In this document: piece by piece, positions 1 through 8,024 of the stretch
How positions within the stretch are numbered: the first letter of the stretch is position 1
How the letters are laid out: each line of letters begins with the position of its first letter
NCBI GenBank assembly: GCA_965197545.1
Contig: CBDANJ010000007.1
Span: forward strand, 1,426,001 to 1,490,000
Direction: 5' to 3'
DNA: 64,000 nt
Origin: CATOSP01 sp965197545
GTDB taxonomy: Bacteria; Chloroflexota; Dehalococcoidia; Lucifugimonadales; UBA3495
The notes under the pieces: model-generated
Told to the model about the DNA's origin: nothing
Databases searched by the model: none
Seen by the model: only the letters and a program-made list of their open reading frames with translations
Program-made: the position numbers and the translations under genes

Positions 1-453
1 TGGATAAAGGACCCAGACTTCCGATGTCCCCGCCGCCAGCCAGGCCAGCGCTTTTTCCAGGATCTCCCGGCGCCTGTCGTTGGGAGACACCACCTCAACC
101 GCCAGATCAGGTGCAAGCTCTAGGAAGCCATCTGGGAGACCGCCTTCAGGAAGCCGCTCCGCGTAGACAAAGGATGCGTCAGGAGCGCGCACAGTGTCGG
201 GTTCGCGCCCAAGCTTGAAGCCCGTTTCGGCGGCGAAGACCTGCCCGAGTCCGAGATTGTCTACATGAATCTGAAGCCTTGCGGCGACTCGGAGGGCGAC
301 GCTTCCGTGTCGTGCACCTGCTGGAGCCATTTCGTAGAGTTTTCCCTTCACCAACTCCAAACGCCGCCCGTTGGTGGGTAAGTGTAGTAAGTCGTCCGCG
401 TCGAACAGGGTTTTGCGCTTGCGGCGAAATCCCGCAATCGTAGCGGTAGTCAT
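1..453 (-). CDS. Uma2 family endonuclease, C-terminus cut by window edge
   Basis: The frame is open from an ATG at 453 to the window start, giving 151 residues of a Uma2-type (PD-(D/E)XK fold) putative restriction-like nuclease. The family signature is visible: 'RLELVKGKLYEMAPAGARHG' near residues 31-50, the conserved PD at residues 91-92 and 'LAVEVVSPND' at 117-126, where D92 and E120 would bind the metal. Uma2 proteins are usually about 190 residues, so some 35-40 residues are missing. Cellular role of this abundant family is not well defined. It is separated from the aminotransferase gene behind it by about 15 bases. Confidence 0.8.
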   Translation of the reverse strand, partial: MTTATIAGFRRKRKTLFDADDLLHLPTNGRRLELVKGKLYEMAPAGARHGSVALRVAARLQIHVDNLGLGQVFAAETGFKLGREPDTVRAPDASFVYAERLPEGGLPDGFLELAPDLAVEVVSPNDRRREILEKALAWLAAGTSEVWVLYP

Positions 454-468
454 ACGAATGTCTCCGTC

Positions 469-1761
469 CTAGCCCCGCAAAGTCGGGATAACCTCGGCGA
501 ATGCCCGGACCGTCTTTTCTACATCGTCGTCGGTATGGACGATGGAGGGGTAGTACTTTTGCCCGCCCTTCAATATGCCTCGTTCCAGCAGGCCGGCGTT
601 AAACCTGCCCATGATTTGAGTGTCCGCGGCAAGGCCGTCCCGGTAATTGACCACGGGCTGACCGGTGAAGAATACGTCGAAGATGGCGTCTTCGCCGCAC
701 ATTTGGGCCTGGATGCCGTTCTCAGCAAACAATTCCATCATGGCAGACCTGACGCGGCTGCCGGTGCTGCGCAACCGCTCGTAAGCGCCTTCCTTGCGCA
801 ATTCGTTCAAGGTCGCCAGGCCTGCGGCGCAGGCGATGGGGTTGCCGTTGAGTGTTCCAACTTGGCTTACGTAAGTGTCGGACACGGCGGAATTCTGATC
901 GTATACCGAGAGAATGTCGCTTCGTCCCATAACCGCCGCCAATGGGTAGCCGCCGCCCATTATCTTGCCGACAGTGCAAAGGTCCGGAGTTACGCCATAG
1001 AATTCCTGCGCACCACCGTAGGAGAGGCGGAAACCGGTCACGATTTCGTCGAATATCAAAGGGATCTCATAACGGGCGGTCACTTGGCGCAACCCCTGGA
1101 GGAATCCGGGCTGGGGGGCGATCACCCGCTGCAGAGGTTCAACGATTACGGCGGCCAACTCCTCATGATGAGCTTCGATTATCCTGTTGGTTGTGTCGAT
1201 GTCGTTGAATGGCGCTATCAGCATCAGGTCCCGAATGACGCTGGGGATACCGGCGTTGTTGGCCTCGGCTTGGGGAAACTCCTCAGATGCGGACGGGGTA
1301 ACGCTCATCTGGGCGTAATCGCTGGTCCCGTGGTACCCGCCCTCGAACTTGAGCACTTTGTCCCGTTTCCGATAGGACCGCGCCGCCCGCATGGCCTGGA
1401 AACAGGCGTCGGTCCCGCTGGTGGTGAATCGGACCTGCTCCGCGCACGGAACGGCTTCGACTAACATCTCCGCCAGCATCACCGCTTTCTCGTTGGTGGC
1501 GAAAAACGTGCTGCCCTGTTCCACCGCTTTGATCACGGCCTCGGTGACGGCGGGGTGGGCGTGACCCAATATCATAGGACCGGAACCCATGAGCCAATCG
1601 ACATATTCATTGCCGCTGACGTCGTACAGGTGAGACCCCCGCCCTTCGCGGACCAAGAAGTTAAGGTCGTCCCGTACCGTCAGGTTCCCGGTGTTCCCTC
1701 CGGGCAGGTACTGTGCTGCCTTCTCCAGCAGTTGGGTTTCCAGTGTGGTGCGGTTTGCCAT
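469..1761 (-). CDS. Class III aminotransferase, glutamate-1-semialdehyde aminomutase-like
   Basis: A 430-residue PLP enzyme of the class III (HemL-like) aminotransferase family. 'LIFDEIVTGFR' supplies the PLP-pyridine aspartate (D238), 'TVGKIMGGGYPLAAVMG' contains the Schiff-base lysine K266, and 'TTSGTDACFQAMRAAR' (113-128) is the phosphate-binding segment. Length matches HemL (about 430). The lysine motif differs from the usual HemL 'GKIIGGGLPVGA', and no other haem gene is near, so it may be a HemL paralogue acting on a different amino acid or amine. It is last of a three-gene minus-strand run; 17 bases separate it from the small gene upstream. Confidence 0.8.
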   Translation of the reverse strand: MANRTTLETQLLEKAAQYLPGGNTGNLTVRDDLNFLVREGRGSHLYDVSGNEYVDWLMGSGPMILGHAHPAVTEAVIKAVEQGSTFFATNEKAVMLAEMLVEAVPCAEQVRFTTSGTDACFQAMRAARSYRKRDKVLKFEGGYHGTSDYAQMSVTPSASEEFPQAEANNAGIPSVIRDLMLIAPFNDIDTTNRIIEAHHEELAAVIVEPLQRVIAPQPGFLQGLRQVTARYEIPLIFDEIVTGFRLSYGGAQEFYGVTPDLCTVGKIMGGGYPLAAVMGRSDILSVYDQNSAVSDTYVSQVGTLNGNPIACAAGLATLNELRKEGAYERLRSTGSRVRSAMMELFAENGIQAQMCGEDAIFDVFFTGQPVVNYRDGLAADTQIMGRFNAGLLERGILKGGQKYYPSIVHTDDDVEKTVRAFAEVIPTLRG

Positions 1762-1778
1762 CGGTCAGCCTCCATATG

Positions 1779-2174
1779 TTAGTCCGAGACGGATTCCTCT
1801 CCTACCTCTATTACCGGATCGCCAACTCTAACGGAACTGCCGGCTGCATCTATGGATACTCCTTCAGCGACGCCCGGCCCAAACCTGAGTTTTCTAACTC
1901 TGGTAACACTGGTCCTCCACGATTCCTCTGGATATGCCCGGTATGTTTCATAGGTTTTTGCTATTGAAAAACGAGGATGCGCTTTTGTGACCTTGACCCG
2001 GATTTTCTCGCGTTCCAGTGTCCCAAGTTCGACCCCGGTATCCGGGTCGGTGATTCTGACCCGCGGGTCATTCACTTTGAATCTCATGCCTTCTGCTACG
2101 CCGTCGTCAGACCCCTTGTTTATCACAAGGTCCCGTTCATTGAGGATGCTGGCTATCTTTCCTTCGATGACCAT
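1779..2174 (-). CDS. Small protein resembling the FlgT C-terminal-type beta domain
   Basis: A 131-residue soluble protein of unknown function. The N-terminal part 'DLVINKGSDDGVAEGMRF' followed by 'DPDTGVELGTLEREKIRVKV' resembles the small beta domain seen at the C-terminus of FlgT-like proteins, in which a GxxxGV turn precedes a conserved DP.TG..LG strand. No signal peptide or membrane segment is visible. It lies four bases after the upstream membrane-protein gene and 17 bases before the aminotransferase gene, so the three are probably co-transcribed. The domain resemblance is by eye only; function is unassigned. Confidence 0.6.
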   Translation of the reverse strand: MVIEGKIASILNERDLVINKGSDDGVAEGMRFKVNDPRVRITDPDTGVELGTLEREKIRVKVTKAHPRFSIAKTYETYRAYPEESWRTSVTRVRKLRFGPGVAEGVSIDAAGSSVRVGDPVIEVGEESVSD

Positions 2175-2177
2175 TGG

Positions 2178-2747
2178 TTATCCACCCCATCTACGAAGCA
2201 ACTGCTTCGCCGATTCAATGACCTCCGGGTTGATTTGCCGTGAAAACGTTACTCCTACCGGAGGAGAAAAGTCTCTCGTCATACGAGATTCCAATTCTTC
2301 CCAAAATTCCCCTTGTTCCATCCCATCAGAGACTTCGCAACGGCATGAATCACCATCGACCTCAACAGCTATAATTATACCTAACTTTCTTCCGCTGGCA
2401 TCATTGTACGCAATGAACCTTTCACCCACATCCACCGAGTCTTCCCACCCGGCGGACAAAAGAATAATCAGGTTTCCGTTCCGCTCGCCAATTCCGGTTG
2501 CCTTAAATGCCGGAACCGGGCCTTGCTCCGCTTGCCCAAGCACCCAAATGGCGAGCATGGCGGGCAGTCTGCGACGCCTAGAATACCCTGCCCGGAACGT
2601 GGTATATGCGGCTATCAGGAGAACGCTGGTGCCCACTGCAATCGCAACGGCCAGAATTACCGTGATGGTTATTTCACTGTTGGTCGATGAATCGTCAGTC
2701 GCAAGTGCCAGCAGCGGCGAAATAGTAATGGCAAGCCCTATCCCCAA
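2178..2747 (-). CDS. Hypothetical membrane-anchored protein
   Basis: A 189-residue protein with an N-terminal hydrophobic segment (about residues 1-16), a longer transmembrane helix (about 26-48), a basic RRRR stretch and a soluble C-terminal domain of about 120 residues. The frame begins at a TTG without a convincing ribosome binding site and no ATG or GTG lies upstream before the stop, so the start is uncertain. I do not recognise the C-terminal domain. The next gene follows after 3 bases, and both may belong to one membrane-associated unit. Confidence 0.55.
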   Translation of the reverse strand: MGIGLAITISPLLALATDDSSTNSEITITVILAVAIAVGTSVLLIAAYTTFRAGYSRRRRLPAMLAIWVLGQAEQGPVPAFKATGIGERNGNLIILLSAGWEDSVDVGERFIAYNDASGRKLGIIIAVEVDGDSCRCEVSDGMEQGEFWEELESRMTRDFSPPVGVTFSRQINPEVIESAKQLLRRWGG

Positions 2748-2856
2748 AAGGATTGAGAACGGAACAGCCGCTTTTCTCAGAAAACGCGATGCTGTTGACC
2801 TGGTGGCCTTCGAACTGTCTGATTATTTACATACAACATCTGCGTACAAAAGTTAT

Positions 2857-2886
2857 CGGCCCAGTTGCGCCGGCGCAACTGGGCCG
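2857..2886. terminator. 30-bp perfect palindrome, likely terminator after mdh
   Basis: Bases 2857-2886 form a perfect palindrome (15 bp arms, beginning CGGCCCAGTTGCGCC). It lies about 60 bases downstream of the mdh stop on the minus strand and upstream of the 2747 gene, the position expected for a transcription terminator. There is no clear run of T after it, so it could instead be an operator. Confidence 0.55.
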
Positions 2887-2948
2887 AGGTTGGCAATGGT
2901 TATTCGACCCGCAGGTCAAAAAAAGTCAGGCGCAACCGCCTCTTTTCC

Positions 2949-3890
2949 CTAACCCTCCGTCCGGTTCTGGTGCATCACGTCCACCAACTCTTGGACGCTG
3001 GCCGCTGATTGGGAGAGGGCGGCCTTCTCGTCGTCGGTCAGACGGATTTCCACAACCTGCTCCATGCCGCCCGCTCCCAGCTTGGCGGGCACCCCGACGC
3101 AGAGGCCGTTGATCCCGAACTCCCCTTCCAGGTATACGCAGCATGGTAGAATCCGCTTCTTGTCCAGGAGCACGGCCTCCACCATCTGGGTTATGGCCGC
3201 GGAAGGGGCGTAGTAGGCGCTGCCTTCCTTCAACAGGGCCACGATCTCGCCGCCGCCGTCCCTGGTGCGGCGGACCAACTGGTCGATCTTCTCTTCAGCC
3301 ATAAGCTGGCTGATGGGGATGCCGCCCACGGTGGTGTAACGCACCAACGGCACCATGTCGTCGCCGTGGCCTCCCAGCACGTAGGCTTGAACGTCTTCCA
3401 CCGAGACATCTAACTCTTCTGCGATGAAGGTGCGGAAGCGGGCGGTGTCCAACACACCTGCCATGCCGAAAACGCGGTTTCTGGGGAAGCCCGCGCTCTC
3501 GTAAACGTTTTGGACCATGGCGTCCAGAGGGTTCGTCACCGCAATGATGATGCAGTTGGGAGAGTGCTTCACTACCTCGGCGGTCACCGCCGAGGTGATC
3601 CGCATGTTGGTGAGGAGCAAATCGTCACGGCTCATACCGGGTCGGCGGGCGATCCCGGCGGTGATGACCACCAGGTCGGAGTCCGCGGACTCCTCGTAGC
3701 CGTTGCTGCCGGTGACGCGGGCGTCAGATCCCACCACTGGGCCAGCTTCCAGCATGTCCAACGCTTTCCCCTGGGGCAGGTCTTCTACCACATCCACCAG
3801 GACGACGTCGGCGTAGCCCAGCGACTGAATCCTGAGAGCGGTGGTAGCGCCGACGTTCCCCGCACCGACTACGGTTACCTTGCTTCGCAT
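2949..3890 (-). CDS. mdh: Malate dehydrogenase, LDH-like type
   Basis: A 313-residue NAD-dependent dehydrogenase converting malate and oxaloacetate in the TCA cycle. The Rossmann motif 'VVGAGNVGA' is at residues 7-15. The substrate loop 'ARRPGMSRDDLL' (81-92) carries arginine where lactate dehydrogenase has glutamine, which decides malate over lactate. Catalytic H175 is in 'GGHGDDMVP' and R151 in 'LDTARF'. Length is that of LDH-like MDH. It lies 215 bases downstream of icd in the same orientation, so two consecutive TCA enzymes are neighbours. Confidence 0.95.
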   Translation of the reverse strand: MRSKVTVVGAGNVGATTALRIQSLGYADVVLVDVVEDLPQGKALDMLEAGPVVGSDARVTGSNGYEESADSDLVVITAGIARRPGMSRDDLLLTNMRITSAVTAEVVKHSPNCIIIAVTNPLDAMVQNVYESAGFPRNRVFGMAGVLDTARFRTFIAEELDVSVEDVQAYVLGGHGDDMVPLVRYTTVGGIPISQLMAEEKIDQLVRRTRDGGGEIVALLKEGSAYYAPSAAITQMVEAVLLDKKRILPCCVYLEGEFGINGLCVGVPAKLGAGGMEQVVEIRLTDDEKAALSQSAASVQELVDVMHQNRTEG

Positions 3891-4064
3891 CTGGTTATTG
3901 CTCCTTTGTTCAGTTGGCCTGGTCTGGCGGCCTGCCTAGGGTATGAGGACAGGGGAGGGTGGCGCCCCTGGTCCTTGTTCAGCACATGTGAGGCCGGGGC
4001 AAGCACAGAATCACGGGTGGAGAGGAGGCGGCCCTTAGTCGCCAAAGGCTCCGACGCCTATAAA

Positions 4065-4098
4065 CCGGCCGGCTAAAGACCACGCCTCAGCCAGCCGG
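4065..4098. terminator. Imperfect hairpin after icd
   Basis: A 10-bp stem with one mismatch (CCGGCCGGCT at 4065-4074 against AGCCAGCCGG at 4089-4098) closes a 14-base loop directly downstream of the icd stop on the minus strand. It could end icd transcription or reduce read-through into mdh. No T-run is evident. Confidence 0.35.
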
Positions 4099-4105
4099 TG
4101 CGTTC

Positions 4106-6334
4106 CTAGATACCATCGATAATCGCATTCAGGGTGGCGCTGGGACGCATGGCTTTGGCGCTCATCTCCTCATTGGGGTGGTAGTAGCCACCCACTTCGA
4201 CTGGCTGTCCCTGGGCGTCAATCAGATCCTGAACGATCTTGTCTTCGTTGGCGGCCAACTTCTGGGCCGCCTCGGTAAAGCGCGCTTGCAACTCAGGGTC
4301 ATCGGTCTGCTTGGCGAGGGCTTGCGCCCAGTACAAGGCGAGGTAGAAATGACTGCCCCGGGTGTCAAGTTCGTTTACCCGGCGCGATGGCGCCCGGCGT
4401 TGTTCCAAATGCTCCCCAATCGCCTGGTCCAAGGTCTCAGCAAAGAGTCTTGCCCGGTCGTTCTCAAACACCTCGGCGCAATGTTCGAAGGATGCGACAA
4501 GAGCACAGAATTCACCCAGTGAGTCCCACCGTAGATGCCCCTCCTCCAAGAACTGCTGAACGTGCCGGGGGGCCGACCCGCCAGCGCCTGTCTCAAACAT
4601 CCCGCCGCCATTAAGCAGGGGGACGACCGAAAGCATCTTGGCGCTGGTGCCCAACTCCAGGATGGGGAAGAGATCGGTCAAATAATCGCGCAACACGTTG
4701 CCAGTCACGGCAATGGAGTCCTGGCCGGCCCGGCTGCGCTCCATGGTGAACCGTATGGCATCCATGGGGGTCATGGTGCGAATATCCAGGCCAGAGGTTT
4801 CATGCGTGGGCAGGTACTGGTCCACTTTCTTGATCAGCTCGGCGTCGTGGGCCCGGTCCGGATCCAACCAGAAGATGGCTGGCGTGCCGGTGAGTCTTGC
4901 GCGATTGACCCCGAGCTTGACCCAATCCTGAATGGGGACGTCTTTCGTCTGACACATCCGGAAGATATCGTCTTTCTCAACGCTCTGTTCCATCAGGGCA
5001 TTGCCCGATGCATCGACGACCCGAATCGTCCCATTGCCGGGGGCCTTAACAGTCTTGTCGTGGGAACCGTACTCTTCGGCGGCTTGAGCCATCAGCCCGA
5101 CATTGGCAACGCTGCCGATGGTGGACGGATCGAACGCTCCATGCTCCTGGCAGTCCTCAATCGCCGCTTGGTATATAGTCGCATAAGAGCGATCGGGGAT
5201 CATTGCGACGGTGTCGTGCAATTCGTTATCGGGACCCCACGTGCGCCCGCCATCGCGGATAATAACGGGCATGGAGGCGTCAATAATCGTATCACTCGGC
5301 ACATGTAGGTTGGTAATTCCCCGGTTGGAGTTAACCATCGCCAGATCCGGGCGGCTCTCATAGACCGCCTGGATGTCGGCCTCGATTTCCGCTCTCTTGT
5401 CCTCTGGAAGAGCTTGAATCTTCGTGAGGAGTTCGGCAACCCCGTTGTCGGGGTCCACCGCGAGTTGAGCCAGTTCGGCCGCGTGCTTTTCGAACACGTC
5501 CTGGTAGTAAACCGACACGCAATGGCCGAAAATAATTGGGTCCGACACCCGCATCATGGTGGTCTTCACATGTAGGGAGAGCAACACGTCGTCGGACTTG
5601 GCCCTTGCTATTTCTTCGGCGAAAAACTGGCGCAGCGCCTGGGCATTCATAACGGCGCAGTCAATGATTTCCCCGGATTGCAGAGGGATACCGGATTTGA
5701 CCTCCGTGACGGTCCCGTCGACGGCCACAAATTCGATGGTGGCTGACCCGGCCTCCGTTGTGGTTAGGGCCTGCTCGCTACCGAAGAAATCCCCACTGGT
5801 CATGTGTCCTACGCGAGTTTTGGACACTTCCGGCCAATCCTGCATCATGCGGTGGGGATTGCGTTTGCCATGCTCCTTCACCGCCGTGGAGGACCGGCGA
5901 TCGGAGTTCCCTTCCCGTATGACCGGGTTGACCGCGCTACCCAGCACCCTGGAATAGCGCGTCTGGACTTGGCGTTCTTCGTCGGTTGCAGGTTGGTCGG
6001 GGTAGTCGGGAATATCGTACCCCTTGTCCTGTAGTTCCGCGATCGCGCTCTTTAGCTGGGGAATCGAGGCGCTGATATTGGGCAGCTTGACAAGGTTCGC
6101 TGACGGCTCCAGGCACAACTCGCCACACATACGCAGATAATCGGGGATCTTTTGCTCATCCGTCAGATTGTCAGGGAAATTGGCTATAATGCGGCCGGTC
6201 AACGAGATATCCCAGGTCTCCAGGTCAATGCCGGACCCCTTGGTAAAGGCCTGGAGAACCGGCAACAACGAGTGCGTGGCCAAGGCCGGAGCCTCATCAG
6301 TTTTGGTATAGATAATCTTGGCTGCTTCTGGCAT
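4106..6334 (-). CDS. icd: Isocitrate dehydrogenase, NADP-dependent, monomeric type
   Basis: A protein of about 742 residues that oxidatively decarboxylates isocitrate to 2-oxoglutarate in the TCA cycle. It matches the monomeric IDH family across its length, from 'AKIIYTKTDEAPALATHSLL' at the N-terminus to 'HPNEEMSAKAMRPSATLN' at the C-terminus, and has the family's unusual size of about 740. The frame is open eight codons further, but the ATG at 6334 is preceded by GGGAGAGGAAA at ideal spacing, so I place the start there. It sits upstream of mdh, and divergent to the transporter at 6630. Confidence 0.95.
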   Translation of the reverse strand: MPEAAKIIYTKTDEAPALATHSLLPVLQAFTKGSGIDLETWDISLTGRIIANFPDNLTDEQKIPDYLRMCGELCLEPSANLVKLPNISASIPQLKSAIAELQDKGYDIPDYPDQPATDEERQVQTRYSRVLGSAVNPVIREGNSDRRSSTAVKEHGKRNPHRMMQDWPEVSKTRVGHMTSGDFFGSEQALTTTEAGSATIEFVAVDGTVTEVKSGIPLQSGEIIDCAVMNAQALRQFFAEEIARAKSDDVLLSLHVKTTMMRVSDPIIFGHCVSVYYQDVFEKHAAELAQLAVDPDNGVAELLTKIQALPEDKRAEIEADIQAVYESRPDLAMVNSNRGITNLHVPSDTIIDASMPVIIRDGGRTWGPDNELHDTVAMIPDRSYATIYQAAIEDCQEHGAFDPSTIGSVANVGLMAQAAEEYGSHDKTVKAPGNGTIRVVDASGNALMEQSVEKDDIFRMCQTKDVPIQDWVKLGVNRARLTGTPAIFWLDPDRAHDAELIKKVDQYLPTHETSGLDIRTMTPMDAIRFTMERSRAGQDSIAVTGNVLRDYLTDLFPILELGTSAKMLSVVPLLNGGGMFETGAGGSAPRHVQQFLEEGHLRWDSLGEFCALVASFEHCAEVFENDRARLFAETLDQAIGEHLEQRRAPSRRVNELDTRGSHFYLALYWAQALAKQTDDPELQARFTEAAQKLAANEDKIVQDLIDAQGQPVEVGGYYHPNEEMSAKAMRPSATLNAIIDGI

Positions 6335-6629
6335 TTTCCTCTCCCTAGTCAGTCTCACCGGCTGTTACCAGTTGCCAAGAGACGTTTAGCTGCTGGCCCG
6401 TCCATGAAGAGCGCGCGCTAACTTCGCACCGGGAAGCAAGGCGATATGGATGAGCTGGTACATTCCAGGCACGCAGTGCGGCGGATTGAGGAGCGTGGAT
6501 GCCCGGCATTCCGAAGTTTGTGCTCCACATGCCCAGTTTCGCTCCTTGCTCTGCTGAATCGGGCATAATTATACATGCCTACTCACGCTGAGGGTAGTCC
6601 CACACTGCGGCGGCGAGGTCTGACCCGTA
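6335..6629. other. Divergent intergenic region between icd and the transporter
   Basis: No convincing gene is seen in these 295 bases. The region must hold the promoters of icd (minus) and of the transporter gene (plus). A TATAAT-like hexamer reads on the minus strand near 6567-6572 ('TATAATTATG'), but no good -35 partner was found. Confidence 0.35.
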
Positions 6630-8024
6630 ATGGCTGTGTCACAGGCTAACCGGCTCCCAACGCTAAACAAAGTCCTTTTCGCCGCCGATCACGTTGGCCT
6701 ACAGGCCATCGGCTACTTCCGGCAATCCTGGTTGCTCTTTTTCCTTGTGCCCCCGGCCATGGAGGGGATGGCCAGGGTCCCGGATGTGGCAGTGTTGGGT
6801 ATCGGCATCGACGCCCGGGTGCTGGCCGGTTTTCTGATTTTCGGTGGCCGCTTTTTCGACGCCTTCACCGACCCGGTTATCGGCTGGTGGAGCGACCGCA
6901 CCCGCAGCCGGTGGGGGCGGCGCATCCCTTTTGTGGTGTTCAGCACGCCATTTTACGCCCTGTTCGCGGCCCTCATCTGGTTCCTGCCCACGGAGGAGGC
7001 CAGTTGGTGGAACGTAATTTACTTCGTGATAATGCTGGAACTCTTTTTAATGGCGGCGACCATGTCCAGCGGGGCTCTGGAGGCGCTGATACCAGAAGTG
7101 ACGGATACGGCGTCCGACCGGATGAACCTGGTGGGCCTCATTTTCCTGTTCGCCATCATTGGCGCCGCCGTGGGCCTGATTGTTGGCGGCCCCGTCGTGG
7201 ACGGGCTGGGGTTCCAGGTGATGGGCGTCATTCTGGCGGTACTGGGGCTGACGTTCCGTTATCTGTCAATGGCGGCTATCTGGCGGCACGCGCCGCGACG
7301 CACGCCCCCGGCCCAGGTTTCGTTCTTTCCGGCTATACGCGGCACGCTGGGCAACCCGCAGTTCATCTATTACCTACCCACCTTCGTCATGTTCACCACC
7401 GGCGTGGGAGTCATGCAGGGCTGGATACCCTTTTTCACTTCGCAACTGTTGGGAGCGGAGGAGGAAGGCACGGCGGCGAGCCTGATTTTCGCCGTGGTCA
7501 TCGGCGGAGCGGTCGTCAGCGGCATCGTGTTCTGGTTTCTACTGGGCTGGCGAGGGGTCAGCAAACGGCGGATATACGGCATTTGCCTGGTTGCCAGCAG
7601 CGCGGCTTTCCCGCTATTGGGGTTGGTTGGCCTGATTTCCGATAGCGGGCTCCTGACCCAGGGCGTCGTTCTGGGGTTCGTCGCCGGGTTGGCCATGTCC
7701 GCCGTGTTTCTGCTTCCCAAAGCGATAACCGCCGACATCGCCGATTATGACGCACTGCTGACGGGTGAACGCCGGGAGGCCATGTTTTACTCGACACAAA
7801 ACTTCTTTGAGAAGGTGACCTTCGCCCTCCCTCCGTTGCTGCTGAGCCTGGTGTTGCTGTTGGGAGATTCGGCGGACAATCCTCTGGGCATCCGCCTTGC
7901 GCCGCTGCTGGCCGGGGGACTGGTAGTGACAGGTCTCGTATTTTGGCCGCGCTACCGGCTGCCCGACACCGTGACAAGGGAGTCGGTGGCTGCGGCGGGA
8001 CTGGATTCCGGTGTCAGGCCTTGA
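6630..8024 (+). CDS. MFS transporter, GPH (glycoside-pentoside-hexuronide:cation) type
   Basis: A 464-residue integral membrane protein with about 12 hydrophobic segments. The cytoplasmic loop motif 'DPVIGWWSDRTRSRWGRR' (about residues 82-99), preceded by 'GRFFDAFT', is the diagnostic MelB/GPH signature for cation-coupled sugar symporters. A second loop in the middle ('WRHAPRRTPPAQVSFF') joins the two halves. Substrate cannot be told from sequence; many uncharacterised marine and soil relatives exist. The gene is convergent with the YyaL-type gene and their stop ends overlap by 11 bases. Confidence 0.85.
   Translation: MAVSQANRLPTLNKVLFAADHVGLQAIGYFRQSWLLFFLVPPAMEGMARVPDVAVLGIGIDARVLAGFLIFGGRFFDAFTDPVIGWWSDRTRSRWGRRIPFVVFSTPFYALFAALIWFLPTEEASWWNVIYFVIMLELFLMAATMSSGALEALIPEVTDTASDRMNLVGLIFLFAIIGAAVGLIVGGPVVDGLGFQVMGVILAVLGLTFRYLSMAAIWRHAPRRTPPAQVSFFPAIRGTLGNPQFIYYLPTFVMFTTGVGVMQGWIPFFTSQLLGAEEEGTAASLIFAVVIGGAVVSGIVFWFLLGWRGVSKRRIYGICLVASSAAFPLLGLVGLISDSGLLTQGVVLGFVAGLAMSAVFLLPKAITADIADYDALLTGERREAMFYSTQNFFEKVTFALPPLLLSLVLLLGDSADNPLGIRLAPLLAGGLVVTGLVFWPRYRLPDTVTRESVAAAGLDSGVRP

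Noticed and set aside
535..1464. 309-codon plus-strand ORF opposite the aminotransferase gene
   Set aside because: It is the antisense of a clear class III aminotransferase and has no family motifs of its own; high GC makes long antisense frames common.
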